The translations under genes and the position numbers were made by a program. Below the pieces are notes generated by a model. The model was not told the DNA's origin. It saw only the letters and a list, made by a program, of their open reading frames with translations, and ran no database searches. From the NCBI GenBank assembly GCA_016706845.1, contig JADJIV010000001.1, positions 124,001 to 188,000 of the forward strand: a stretch of DNA of 64,000 nucleotides. The letters are read 5' to 3'. Shown piece by piece: positions 8,103-17,558 of this stretch (position 1 is the stretch's first letter; every line of letters begins with the position of its first letter). This DNA comes from PNOJ01 sp016706845 (GTDB lineage: Bacteria; Krumholzibacteriota; Krumholzibacteriia; LZORAL124-64-63).

Positions 8103-10336
8103 GTGCCGAACCCCAGCGTCCAGGCCACTTTACCCGTACTCGGCATGCACTGCGCCAGCTGCGCCGCTTCCGTCGAGAAGGCGCTCGGCCGCGACACGCC
8201 CGGCGTACTGGAGGCCGCGGTCAACCTCGCCGACAACACCGTGACCGTGAGCTACGACCCGGCGCTCGTCGGCCACGAGGCCCTGGCGGCCGCGGTGGCG
8301 GCGGCCGGTTTCGAACTGGCCCTGCCCACGGACGGCCTGACCGCCGAGGAGGCGGGCCGGGAGGCCCGGCGCCGCGAGGAGGCCGGGCACCGGCGCGATT
8401 TCCTGGTCGGCGCCGTCTTCACCACTCCCCTGTTCGTCCTGTCGATGGCCCGCGACATGGGCCTCGGCGCGGCGTGGCTCCACGCCGCCTGGATGCCCTG
8501 GCTGCTGGGCGCCCTGGCCACGCCCGTGCAGTTCGTGACAGGGCGCGCCTTCTACGTCGGAGCCTGGCGCGGGCTGCGCGCCGGCACCGCCAACATGGAC
8601 ACGCTGGTGACGCTGGGCGCCGGGGCGGCCTACCTGTACGCGGTGGCGCTGCTCTTCGTGCCGGGCCTCGGCGGCCACTCCGGCTTCGAGACCGCCGCGG
8701 TGATCCTGACCCTGGTGCGGCTGGGCAAACTGCTCGAGGCCCGGGCCCGCGGCCGCGCCGGCGACGCCATCACCGCCCTGCTGGCCCTGGCGCCGGAACG
8801 GGCCAGCCTGCTGCGCGACGGCGTCGAGCACGACGTGCCGGTCTCCGGCCTGCGGCCGGGAGACGTCGTGCGCGTGCGGCCCGGTGAGCGCGTGCCCGTC
8901 GACGGCCTGGTGAGCGAGGGGCACGCCGCCGTGGACGAGAGCATGTTCACCGGCGAGCCCCTGCCGGCGGACCGCGGGCCCGGCGACGAGGTCCTCGGCG
9001 GCTCGATCGATCGCGACGGACTGCTGACGGTGCGCGTGACGGCCGTGGGCGAGCAGACCGCGCTGGCGCGCGTGACCGCCCTGGTCCGCCGCGCCCAGCA
9101 GAGCAAAGCCCCGGTCCAGCGCCTGGCCGACCGCGTCGCCGCCGTGTTCGTGCCCGTGATCGCGGTGGTGGCCCTGCTGACGTTCGCGGGGTGGTGGGCG
9201 TTCGGCGGCGACTTCGCGCCCGCCCTGACGCGCATGATCGCGGTGCTGGTCGTCGCCTGCCCCTGCGCCCTGGGACTGGCGACGCCGACCGCGGTGATGG
9301 TCGGCACGGGTCTGGCCGCCCGCCACGGCGTGCTGTTCCGCGACGCCGCCGCCCTGGAACGGGCCCACCGCGTCACCACCCTGCTGGTGGACAAGACCGG
9401 CACGCTCACCGAAGGCCGCCCCGAAGCGACCGACTGGGTCGTCGCCGACGGCTCCGGCCTGTCGCCGCAGCGGTTCGCGGCCCTGGTGCAGGCGGCCGAG
9501 ACGCCGTCGGAACATCCGGTCGGGCGCTCCCTGGCCGCGGGCGCCGCACGGCTCCCGGTCGCCACGGCGTTCCGGGCGGTGCCGGGCCACGGCGTCACGG
9601 CGGTCGTCGACGGGTGCGAGGTGCGCGTGGGCAAGCCCGCGTGGATCGCGCCGCAGGGCGCGCCCGCCGACCTGCAGGCCGTTGCCGACCGGCTGGCCGG
9701 CGAGGGCAGGACCGTCATGCTGGCCGAAGTGGAGGGACCGTGGCCGGACTCGTGGCCGTGCGCGACACGCTGCGCCCGGAAGCGGCCGCGGCCGTCCAGG
9801 ACCTCGAGACGCTCGGCGTCGACGTGATCATGCTGACGGGGGACGGGCCGCTGGCGGCGGCCGCGGTCGCGCGCGAACTGGACATCCAGCAGGTGTTCGA
9901 CTCGGCGACGCCGCAGGACAAGGCCGCCATCGTCGGCGGTTTCCTCGCGGACTCCTGCACGGTCGGGATGGTCGGCGACGGCGTCAACGACGCGCCCGCC
10001 CTGGCGACCGCCGACGTGGGCTTCGCCGTGGGGCACGGCAGCCACATCGCCATCGAGGCCGCGGACGTGACCCTGGTGCGCGGCGGGCTCGGCGCCGTGC
10101 AGCGCGCCCGCGAGCTGAGCCGGCTGACCATGCAGACGGTGCGCCAGAACCTGGCCTGGGCTTTCGGCTACAACGTGGTGCTGATCCCCGTGGCGGCCGG
10201 CGCCCTGCACGGCGTGCCGGGACTGCCGCCCATGCTGCGCGACTTCCATCCCATGCTCGCGGCCGCGGCCATGGCCTTCAGTTCGGTCTCGGTGGTGCTG
10301 AACAGCCTGCGCCTGGGTCGGCGCCGGCTAGCCTGA
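8103..10336 (+). CDS. copA: Copper-transporting P1B-type ATPase, frameshifted
   Basis: One N-terminal heavy-metal-associated domain (GMHCASC, about residues 15-75) is followed by membrane helices, the TGEPLP actuator loop, the CPCALGLATP metal-transport helix, the phosphorylation motif DKTGTLTEG, a SEHPVG nucleotide-binding motif and the hinge GDGVNDAPALA. The CPC motif and this layout mark a CopA-type Cu(I) exporter in the inner membrane. The gene changes frame near 9735-9745 (VMLAEV then GTVAGLVAVRDTL), where one G appears to be missing from a GGAGGGA run. All catalytic motifs are intact on either side, so an indel error is likelier than a dead gene. The GTG start has a GGAGGT site five bases upstream. 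There is no adjacent CopZ or CueR. Confidence 0.88.
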
Positions 10337-10345
10337 CGGGACGGG

Positions 10346-10762
10346 TCAGACGGGCGCGCCTTGCCGCCCCGCGGCCAGGTAACGTCCGAATTCCAGGTCG
10401 TGCTCCAGGATGTGCCGTTTCCACCAGTAGTCGAAGAGGCCCAGCACCGCGCGCGTCAGGCGCTCGAGGTCCAGGGCGTGCCGCAGGCGCAGGCTGCGCG
10501 CCGCGGCGAGCAGGCGCACGTGCTCGGCGCGGTGCCGCGCGGCGTCCGGGTACCCGGTCGCCTCGAACATCGCCTCCTCGCGGGCCTGGTGGATCTCGGC
10601 CCACGCGATCAGCTTCTCGAGGACCTCGTGCAGCACGCGGTGCCCGCGGCCTTGGCCGCGGGCTTCGAGCAGACTGTTTTGCAGGGCGAGGAATTCCTGG
10701 TGGTCGTCGTCGAGCGACGCGACCCCCGTGCCGAACCGTACGTCCCACTCCAGCGGCCTCAC
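10346..10762 (-). CDS. Stand-alone bacteriohemerythrin (copy 2)
   Basis: 138 residues forming a four-helix hemerythrin fold. The expected iron ligands are visible in order: DDDHQEF, HQAREEAMF, HRAEH and HILEHDLEF. Such proteins bind oxygen, or nitric oxide, reversibly at a di-iron site in the cytoplasm. It starts at a GTG with a GAGGAG site five bases upstream, ten bases after the stop of a second hemerythrin and downstream of a chemoreceptor. The three probably form one operon. It converges with the copper ATPase gene. Confidence 0.85.
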   Translation of the reverse strand: MRPLEWDVRFGTGVASLDDDHQEFLALQNSLLEARGQGRGHRVLHEVLEKLIAWAEIHQAREEAMFEATGYPDAARHRAEHVRLLAAARSLRLRHALDLERLTRAVLGLFDYWWKRHILEHDLEFGRYLAAGRQGAPV

Positions 10763-10771
10763 ACGGTCTCC

Positions 10772-11200
10772 TCAGGATGGCTGGGCGACCAGGGCTTCGG
10801 CGGCGAGCCGCCGGGCGGCCCTGGCGAAATCGCTGTCGGCGCCGCGGACGTGCCCGAGCAGCCAGTGCTGGAGGTACTGCAGGACCGGCAGGGTGATGGT
10901 CTGACGGCCTTCGGCCAGGGCGGCCTGGAAGCGCCGCACGCGCTGGAGCAGGTCCTGGTGCTCTTCGCGGTGCTCTTCGAGGCCGGCGTAGCCGAGCGAC
11001 GCCATCAGCGCCTCCTCCGAGTTGAAGTGCACGACGGCGCATTCCAGCAGGATCCCCAGCCGCTGGGCGAGATCGTCGTCCGGTTCGCGACGGCGGTAGG
11101 CGGCGGCGAGTTCGTTGTAGCGATCGATGAGACGCCGGTGCTGCTCGTCGACCAGCGGCAAACCGAGTTCGAGTTCGTCGTTCCAGGCGATGGCGCTCAT
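10772..11200 (-). CDS. Stand-alone bacteriohemerythrin (copy 1)
   Basis: About 142 residues beginning MSAIAWNDELELG, close to the usual bacteriohemerythrin start. Di-iron ligand positions are visible as VDEQHRRL, HFNSEEALM, HREEHQDLL and, near the end, HWLLGHVRGADSDF, where the last His/Asp pair is spaced as in the family. An AAGGAAGG ribosome site precedes the ATG. The sequence differs markedly from the adjacent second copy, so the pair is an old duplication or two acquisitions and not a recent tandem repeat. It lies directly downstream of the chemoreceptor gene, suggesting an oxygen-related link. Confidence 0.85.
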   Translation of the reverse strand: MSAIAWNDELELGLPLVDEQHRRLIDRYNELAAAYRRREPDDDLAQRLGILLECAVVHFNSEEALMASLGYAGLEEHREEHQDLLQRVRRFQAALAEGRQTITLPVLQYLQHWLLGHVRGADSDFARAARRLAAEALVAQPS

Positions 11201-11235
11201 GGTCGTTCCTTCCTTTGCCGGATCGGTGCGCTCGA

Positions 11236-12408
11236 TCAGACTTCGAGCCTGCTCGGCTCGTCCCAGGCCGTGGCGAGGTCCAGATAATCGTCGTCGTCCA
11301 GGGCCGAAGCCCGGTCCTTTCCCGGCTCCGCGAACTTCTTCGGCGTAGCGCGCCGTCGCGGCGGCGGCGAATGGGGCGCCGGTGAACGGGACGCCGCGAC
11401 ATACCGCTCCTGCAGCGGGCGGGCCGCCACCTGGTAGACCTGTCCCGTCAACACGCGTTCGAGTTCGGCGACGAGGTCCAGCAACTGGGCCGCCTGGCCG
11501 GCGAGTTCCTGGCTGGCGGCCGCCGATTCCTGGGCGCCGGCGGCGTTGTTCTGGACGACCCGGTCCATGCGCACGACCGTCTCGTTGATCTGGACGAGGT
11601 CGCGCGACTGTTCGCTGCTGGCCGCGTCGACCTGCCGCACCAGGTGGCTGACCCGCTCGATGCCGCCGGCGATGCGCCGCAGGACCGCGGCCGCCTCCTC
11701 GGACGCCCGCACGGCGTCGGCGGCGATGACCCGCGACTCCTCGATCAGGGCCGTGGTCGTGCTGGCCGCTTCGGCGCTGCGCCGCGCGAGGTTGCGGACC
11801 TCCTCGGCGACGACGGCGAAGCCGCGACCCGCGTCGCCGGCCCGCGCCGCCTCGACCGCGGCGTTGAGCGCCAGCAGGTTGGTCTGGAACGCGATCTCGT
11901 CGATGCTGCGCACGATCTTGCCCGACTCGTCGGCGGCGGACTTGATGCGGCCGACGGTCCCGGCCAGCCGGCTCATCGCCTCGCTGCCGGACGCCGCCTC
12001 GCGGCAGACTTCGCCCGCCTCGCGGTTGGCCTCGCGGGCGCTGTCGGCGTTGCGCCCGGTCATGCCGACCAGCTGGGTGAGGGTGGCCGTCACTTCCTGG
12101 AGGTTGGCCGCCTGGTCGGCGGCGTACTGCGCCGTGTGCTGCCCCCCGGCCGCGACCTGGCGGGACGCCGTCACCACGTGGGTGCCCGCGCCGCCGAGCC
12201 GGTGCGCCACCTGCTCGAGATCGCGGCCGATGCCCCGCGCCACGAGCGACCACACGACCACGGCCAGGGCGATCGCCGCCAGTCCGGTCAGCAGCATGTG
12301 CCGACTGTCGTCGTTGCGGTCGAGCAGCATGTGGACCATGAGCGGCGCGATCGTGACGCCGACTCCGGCCGTCAGCAGCCTCGCGCGCAGGGACATTCCA
12401 GGGAACAT
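11236..12408 (-). CDS. Methyl-accepting chemotaxis protein lacking a periplasmic domain
   Basis: 390 residues. Two hydrophobic helices near residues 8-27 and 38-60 are separated by only about ten residues, so there is no periplasmic ligand-binding domain. The rest is a long coiled-coil signalling region with the conserved hairpin tip IDEIAFQTNLLALNAAVEA and GFAVVAEEVRNLARRS, which contacts CheA/CheW. The last 60 or so residues are Pro/Arg-rich and acidic, with no CheB/CheR-tethering pentapeptide. A receptor of this form must sense the membrane, cytoplasm or a partner protein. Two hemerythrin genes follow immediately, and I infer that oxygen or redox is the input. GGAGG lies six bases before the ATG. 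Confidence 0.85.
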   Translation of the reverse strand: MFPGMSLRARLLTAGVGVTIAPLMVHMLLDRNDDSRHMLLTGLAAIALAVVVWSLVARGIGRDLEQVAHRLGGAGTHVVTASRQVAAGGQHTAQYAADQAANLQEVTATLTQLVGMTGRNADSAREANREAGEVCREAASGSEAMSRLAGTVGRIKSAADESGKIVRSIDEIAFQTNLLALNAAVEAARAGDAGRGFAVVAEEVRNLARRSAEAASTTTALIEESRVIAADAVRASEEAAAVLRRIAGGIERVSHLVRQVDAASSEQSRDLVQINETVVRMDRVVQNNAAGAQESAAASQELAGQAAQLLDLVAELERVLTGQVYQVAARPLQERYVAASRSPAPHSPPPRRRATPKKFAEPGKDRASALDDDDYLDLATAWDEPSRLEV

Positions 12409-12590
12409 GGGCGGCCTCCGTGAACGGGCGAAACCGGGACGGACCCACCGCGGCGGTCGCGGGCGGCCGATCCCGCTCCCATCATCGGCAGACGCGGCCG
12501 GAGCTTGAGGCTGGACGGCGGGCGCCGGTTCACTTAGCCTGCGACGTAAGTGCAGGATTCCATGGCGGATTGTTCACCGGGAGGGCGGCC

Positions 12591-13322
12591 ATGCAGGGAA
12601 CGGCGGGAAGGGCGGGTGCGGCGGCGCTGCTGACGCTGGCCCTGCTGGCGGCGACGGCGGCCGATGTCGGAGCCGGGTGGCCGGCGCACGACGCGCCGGT
12701 CCGTCATCTCTACCTGATCCGCCACGGCGAATACGTGCACGACGAGGACTGCGACGAAGACGTCGGCTGCGCCCTGGACCGCCTGGGCCGGCACCAGGCG
12801 GCGCTGGCCGGCGATTTCCTGGCCTCCCTGGGGATCGAATTCACATCGCTGCAGTCCAGCAGCATGACGCGGGCCCGCGAGACCGCGGCGATCATCGACG
12901 AGCGGTTGCCGGGGCCGGCGCTGGAACTCCACCGCGACATCCGCGAATGCACGCCGGCGACCCGCCGCACCGACGTCATGGCCGGGTTGGAACCGGGCGA
13001 AGCCGAGGCCTGCGAGAGGGAACTGGCCGCCGCCTGGGACCGCCTGGTCCGGCCGGCCGCCGACCGCGACGCCCACGACATCGTGGTCTGCCACGGCAAC
13101 GTCATCCGCTGGTTCGTCTGCCGTGCGCTGGGCGTCGACCCTGAAGCCTGGCTGGGCATGAGCATCGCCAACTGCAGCCTGACTGTCATCCAGGTGCGGC
13201 CCGACGGCACGTGCCGCCTGGTGACCTTCGCCGACGCGGGCCACATCCCCTTCCCGCTGCGGACCTACCCCGGCACGCCGGCCGACCCCACCGCCGTATC
13301 GGCCGCGCTCGGCCCCGAATAA
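12591..13322 (+). CDS. Secreted histidine-acid phosphatase family protein
   Basis: 243 residues with an N-terminal signal peptide (about 1-30, rich in Ala and Leu). The mature domain has the phosphoglycerate-mutase-like hallmark LIRHGE, whose His forms the phospho-enzyme, the SSSMTRARETA segment carrying the second conserved Arg, and VVCHGNVIRWF with the second catalytic His. Family members hydrolyse phosphate esters or phosphohistidine; with a signal peptide this one should act in the periplasm. The substrate is unknown. The ATG at 12591 is preceded by GGGAGG. It is divergent from the chemoreceptor gene, leaving 182 bases that could hold both promoters. Confidence 0.8.
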   Translation: MQGTAGRAGAAALLTLALLAATAADVGAGWPAHDAPVRHLYLIRHGEYVHDEDCDEDVGCALDRLGRHQAALAGDFLASLGIEFTSLQSSSMTRARETAAIIDERLPGPALELHRDIRECTPATRRTDVMAGLEPGEAEACERELAAAWDRLVRPAADRDAHDIVVCHGNVIRWFVCRALGVDPEAWLGMSIANCSLTVIQVRPDGTCRLVTFADAGHIPFPLRTYPGTPADPTAVSAALGPE

Positions 13323-13345
13323 GATCGGTTCTGGTCTGGATCTTA

Positions 13346-13538
13346 TCCTGCCCATGCCCAAGCTGCTGTTCGACTTGGATCTGCACATCCTGCCGTGACA
13401 GGGGTGTCCTGCAGGCCCTGAAGCCAGGATGGCGAAAGGGCCGGAAGGTCAAGCGAGGCGGGCACAGGAAGTGCCCGACGAGCGTCCCCTGTCACGGCAG
13501 GATGTGCAGATCCAAGTCGCAACACTGCATGGGCAGGA
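13346..13538. repeat. Long perfect inverted repeat (possible MITE-like element or structured repeat)
   Basis: A 34-base arm at 13371-13404 is repeated as an exact reverse complement at 13486-13519, around an 81-base centre. A further exact 12-base pair flanks it (13346-13357 and 13527-13538), with unequal gaps of 13 and 7 bases. The centre contains a smaller hairpin, GGGCAC/GTGCCC, at 13460-13476. The element fills most of the 236-base gap between the convergent phosphatase gene and coxD. No reading frame in it is convincing. It may be a small non-autonomous mobile element, or may act as a bidirectional terminator. Confidence 0.8.
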
Positions 13539-13558
13539 CCGATTTCCCGGTCAGAACT

Positions 13559-13900
13559 TCAAGGGGTTATTGCAGGGGCGAAGTTGGGGATCAGGTCGGC
13601 CTGGTACTGCCCGCTGTCGAGCAGCGCAATGCCGATGAAGATCATCACGCAGAGCAGGGCGCTCACCAGCACGATGATGTAGAACTTCCTGTCCCACAGC
13701 AGGTGCATGAAGACCAGGGCCACCAGGGTGCCCTTGACGAGGGCGATCCCCAGGGCCACCCAGATGTTCAGGGCGCCGAGGTCGACGTAGGTCACGGCGT
13801 AGGTCAGGACCGTCAGGAACATCAGGGCGCCGAACACGCCCAGCAGCGTCCGGACGGGCACGACGTGGGCGTAAGACGGGCCTTCTTGGTGCTTGCTCAT
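13559..13900 (-). CDS. coxD: Cytochrome c oxidase subunit IV (small membrane subunit)
   Basis: 113 residues with three predicted membrane helices (about 18-40, 46-66 and 76-97) in the pattern of bacterial subunit IV (CtaF/CyoD-like), including the ALVKGTLVALVFMHLLWD segment typical of the family. It is a structural subunit of the inner-membrane oxidase. It is the last gene of the act-cox cluster, 28 bases after coxC. Its stop lies at the edge of the long inverted repeat. Confidence 0.85.
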   Translation of the reverse strand: MSKHQEGPSYAHVVPVRTLLGVFGALMFLTVLTYAVTYVDLGALNIWVALGIALVKGTLVALVFMHLLWDRKFYIIVLVSALLCVMIFIGIALLDSGQYQADLIPNFAPAITP

Positions 13901-13928
13901 GCTCGTGCCGCCTCCCGCGGTCCGCCGC

Positions 13929-14775
13929 TCAATGGATCAGGTAGAGCAGCGGGAAGAGGAAAATCCAGATCAGGTCCACCAGGTGCCAGTAGAGGCCGAC
14001 GAAGTCGACCGGCGCGAAGTACTGCGGTCCGAATTCGCCCGCCGCGGAACGCCGCAGCAGCCAGACGATGGCGATCATGCCGGCCAGCACGTGGATGCCG
14101 TGAAGGCCGGTCATCACGAAGTAGATGCCGAAGAACAGGTGGACGTTGCGCGGGGCCGGACCCACCGGCCCGTGCCCGCCGTGCGTCGCGCCGTCGTGGC
14201 CGGACTGCGGGTGGTCGGCCAGACCCTGCGGCCCGGTCGCCGCGTGCGGCAGGGTCGTGCCGCCGTCGGCGGGGACCGCGGCCGCGTCGGCCGTCGTCGG
14301 CCGTCATCTCGGCCGTCGTCCCGGCCGCGGGCGCCGCCGTCTCGCCCTGGGGCACGTAGCGCGTCCCCCAGAGCAGGCCGTGCTTCCATTTGTGCTGGTA
14401 CTCGACGCCCTTGACGCCCAGGAAGACGCAGGCGCAGAGCAGCGTCGCGGCGAGCATCTGCCTGAGCCGGCGCTGCTGCCCCAGCTGCGCGCAGCGCACG
14501 GCCATCGCCATGGTGAGGCTGCTGACGATCAGCACCAGCGTGTTGAGGCCGCCGAGGGTCTTGTCCAGGAACTGGTGCGCGTAGGCGAAGATCTCGGGGT
14601 GGTTGGCCCGGTAGACGGCGTAGGCGCAGAAGAGCCCGCCGAACAGCAGGACTTCCGTGACCAGGAACAGCCACATGCCGAACTTGCCGGAATCGTACTG
14701 CTGCGCCATCGACTCGAAATGGTGCTGCAGGTGGGGATCGGCGTGCTCGTCGCGTCCCTCGTGCGGGGTGCTCAT
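13929..14775 (-). CDS. coxC: Cytochrome c oxidase subunit III with inserted linker, frameshifted
   Basis: The first part (FGMWLFLVTEVLLFGGLFCAY, then helices to GVEYQHKWKHGLLWG) and the last part (NVHLFFGIYFVMTGLHGIHV ... YWHLVDLIWIFLFPLLYL) are characteristic of the heme-copper oxidase subunit III fold. They lie in different frames, joined around 14285-14310, within a linker between the helical blocks that reads as Ala/Pro-rich then rich in Gly and His (for example SGHDGATHGGHG). One indel explains the break. The insert is longer than I expect for typical subunit III. The ATG overlaps the coxA stop in an ATGA. Confidence 0.88.
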
Positions 14776-16441
14776 CGGTCGGACACCTCGGGCTTGCGGA
14801 GCACGTACCCGCCCGTCGCGGGGTCGTAGTCCTGGTTCGAGTAGTCGTAGGGATCGCCGCCCACGGGTTCGTCCGTAAAGTTGTGCAGCACCGGCGGCGA
14901 GGCGGCCTGCCACTCCATGGAAGCGCCGCCCCACGGGTTGGCCGGCGCCGGCCGGCCCCGGTAGAGCGACTTCACCAGGTACCAGGCGGTCATGAAGAAG
15001 CCCGCGGCCATCAGGTAGCTGCCGATCGACGAGATCACGTGGTAGGGCTCGAACTTGTCGACGTAGGCGTAGTAGCGGCGCGGCATGCCCTGGCTGCCCA
15101 TGACGAACTGGGTGAAGAACGTGATGTTGAAGCCCACCGAGATGATGATCGCCGAGATGCGGCCCCACTTCTCGTCGTACATGCGCCCGAACATCTTGGG
15201 CCACCAGTAGTGCAGGCCGGCCAGGAAGGCGATCACCGTGCCGCCGAACATCACGTAGTGGAAGTGGGCCACCACGAAGTAGGTGTCGTGCAGGTGGACG
15301 TCGGTGGCCAGGAGCCCAGGAACAGGCCGGTCAGGCCGCCGATGCCGAACAGGAACATGAAGGACAGGGCGTAGATCATCGGCGTGTCGAAGCGGATGGA
15401 GCCCTTGTACATCGTGCTCAGCCAGTTGAACATCTTGACGGCCGAGGGGATCGAGACGCTGAAGGTCAGCGCGCTGAAGATCATGTTCATCAGCTCGGAC
15501 TGGCCGCTGGTGAACATGTGGTGCCCCCAGACCAGGAAGCTGAAGGCGGCGATGGCGATGCTGGAGTAGGCGATGGCCCGGTAGCCGAAGATGTGCTTGC
15601 GGCTGAAGACCGAGATCACCTCGCTGATGATGCCCATCGCCGGCAGGATCATGATGTAGACGGCCGGGTGGGAGTAGAACCAGAAGAAGTGCTGGTAGAG
15701 CACGGGATCGCCGCCCAGGGCGGGGTCGAAGATGCCGATGCCCATCACGCGCTCGACGATCAGCAGCACCATGGTGATGCCCAGGATCGGCGTGGCCAGG
15801 ACCTGGATGATGGAGGTGGCGTAGAGCGCCCACAGCATCAGGGGCATGTCGAACCAGCCCATGCCCGCCGGCCGCATCTTGTGCATGGTGACGATGAAGT
15901 TCAGCCCGGTGAACACCGAACTGAAGCCCAGCACGAACACCCCGAAGGTCAGCGTCACCACCGCGGTGTTGGTCGTGGTGGAGTAGGGCGCGTAGAAGGT
16001 CCAGCCGGCGTCCACCCCGCCCTGCACGATCGACAGCACCGCGATCAGCGCCCCGATCAGGTACAGGTGGTAGCTGGCCAGGTTGAGCCGCGGCAGCGCC
16101 ACGTCCTTCGCGCCGAGCATCAGCGGCAGCACGAAGTTGCCCAGCGCCGCCGGGATGCCCGGGATGATGAACAGGAAGATCATGATCGCGCCGTGCAGCG
16201 TGAAGACCTTGTTGTAGTCGTCGGCCGACATCAGCGTGCGCGTCGGCGTCAGCAGCTCGGTGCGGATCAGCAGGGCCAGGATGCCGCCCAGCAGGAAGAA
16301 GGACAGGATCGACGCCAGGTACATCACGCCGATGCGCTTGTGGTCGAGCGTGAAGAACCACGAGCGGAAGCCGTGGCTGCAGTTCAGGTAGTTCTCGCTG
16401 CCGACGGCCGGCGGGGCCGCGGTGGCGTCGTGGGTCGACAT
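14772..16441 (-). CDS. coxA: Cytochrome c oxidase subunit I, A2-type, frameshifted
   Basis: Catalytic subunit reducing oxygen to water. Visible features are GFRSWFFTLDHKRIGVMY at the start, HGAIMIFLF, the active-site WFYSHPAVYIMILP (the YSHP form marks an A2-type enzyme instead of the A1 form with a Glu), WGHHMFTSG, and HDTYFVVAHFHYVMFGG with the heme ligands. The N-terminal 380 or so residues and the C-terminal part are in different frames, meeting near 15305-15325 (GLTGLFLG then LLATDVHLHDTYF), which fits one lost base. The ATG at 16441 follows a GGAGG site. The end overlaps coxC. Length and motifs are otherwise normal for the family. Confidence 0.92.
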
Positions 16442-16505
16442 GGAAGCCTCCGGTCTGCGGGGCGCGGCGCCCTCTCTTGACAATTGTCTACGGCCCGGCG
16501 TTCGC

Positions 16506-17558
16506 CTACGGGGTCACGGCCCCGGCGGCCGCCGGCGTCTCTTCCCGCGGCGCGTGCTCGCTCAGCGATTTCAGGAAGGCGATCAGCGCCGTGATCTCCT
16601 GGTCCTTGATGCGGCCCTTGAAGGTCGGCATCACCGGCTCGAAGCCCTGCACGATCTGGGACTGGGGGTCGAGCACGGAGGTGCTGACGTAGTTCTCGTC
16701 CGCCAGCGCCCGTCCGCCGCCCTTGAACGACCGCTCGCTGCCGTACAGGTCGCGGAAGGTCGGCCCCACGCCGGCGGCGCCGTCGAGCGAGTGGCACTGC
16801 TTGCAGCCGAGCACGGTGTAGACGCGCTCGCCGCCTTCGACCAGGGTCAGGCCGCTCAGGATGTCCGAGTGTGCGAGCAGCCAGGCGTCGAACTCCTCGG
16901 GCGGGAGCACCTTCACGGTCGAGAGCATCGACGAGTGCTGCGTGCCGCAGTACTCCGCGCAGTAGATGTCGTAGTCCCCGGGCCGCACGGCCGTGAACCA
17001 GGCTTTGCTGTAGCGTCCCGGCACCAGGTCCCGCTTGATGCGGAAGGCGGGGATCGACAGGCTGTGGATCACGTCCTGCGAGGTCATCACCAGTTGCACC
17101 GGGCGGTCGGCCGGGACGTGCAGCAGCTCGTCCACGTAACCGTTCGGGTAGGTGAAGGTCCACTTCCACTTCTGGCCCGTCACCTGGATCTGGTAGGCGT
17201 TCAGCGGCGGCGTGGACATGTCGACGTAGGCCTGGAAGCCGAACCAGAAGATGACCGCGACCAGCAGCACCGGGATGGCCGTCCAGACGATCTCGACCGC
17301 GAGGTTGTGGGAGGGCGAGGGCTCGGGCTCCTCCCCTTCGCGGCGGCGGCGGTAGCGCACGGCGAAGATCGCCAGCAGGGCCATCAGCAGCGTGAAGAAG
17401 AACAGCGAGATCCAGAAGATGAAGTAGAACAGGTTGTCGACGGACCCGGCGGCCTCGGTGGCCCGGACCGGCAGCCAGAAGGTCCCGTCGCCCGTGGCCA
17501 GGAAGGGGACCCCCGCCCCGCGGACCGACAGCGTGTTCAGCAACCCGCTCAAGATCAT
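16506..17558 (-). CDS. coxB: Cytochrome c oxidase subunit II with C-terminal cytochrome c (caa3-type)
   Basis: 350 residues. Two N-terminal membrane helices are followed by a cupredoxin domain holding the dinuclear CuA site (CAEYCGTQHSSM, with an earlier His in VIHSLSIPAF). A C-terminal cytochrome c domain (heme motif CKQCH and a Met in the PVMPTFKG region) makes this a caa3-type subunit that takes electrons straight from the quinol-oxidising complex. The first 30 or so residues contain no clear lipobox. The ATG overlaps the sco stop in an ATGA, so assembly factor and subunit are translationally coupled. Confidence 0.93.
   Translation of the reverse strand: MILSGLLNTLSVRGAGVPFLATGDGTFWLPVRATEAAGSVDNLFYFIFWISLFFFTLLMALLAIFAVRYRRRREGEEPEPSPSHNLAVEIVWTAIPVLLVAVIFWFGFQAYVDMSTPPLNAYQIQVTGQKWKWTFTYPNGYVDELLHVPADRPVQLVMTSQDVIHSLSIPAFRIKRDLVPGRYSKAWFTAVRPGDYDIYCAEYCGTQHSSMLSTVKVLPPEEFDAWLLAHSDILSGLTLVEGGERVYTVLGCKQCHSLDGAAGVGPTFRDLYGSERSFKGGGRALADENYVSTSVLDPQSQIVQGFEPVMPTFKGRIKDQEITALIAFLKSLSEHAPREETPAAAGAVTP

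Noticed and set aside
13429..13638. Short plus-strand frame through the inverted repeat, which encodes nearly the same peptide (PLSRQDVQIQV) in the opposite arm
   Set aside because: The matching peptides are simply a consequence of the perfect inverted repeat; there is no ribosome site or family match.
16470..16495. TTGACAATTGTC palindrome between coxB and coxA as a separate promoter or operator
   Set aside because: It has no matching -10 at a proper distance on the coding strand; too short to support a call.
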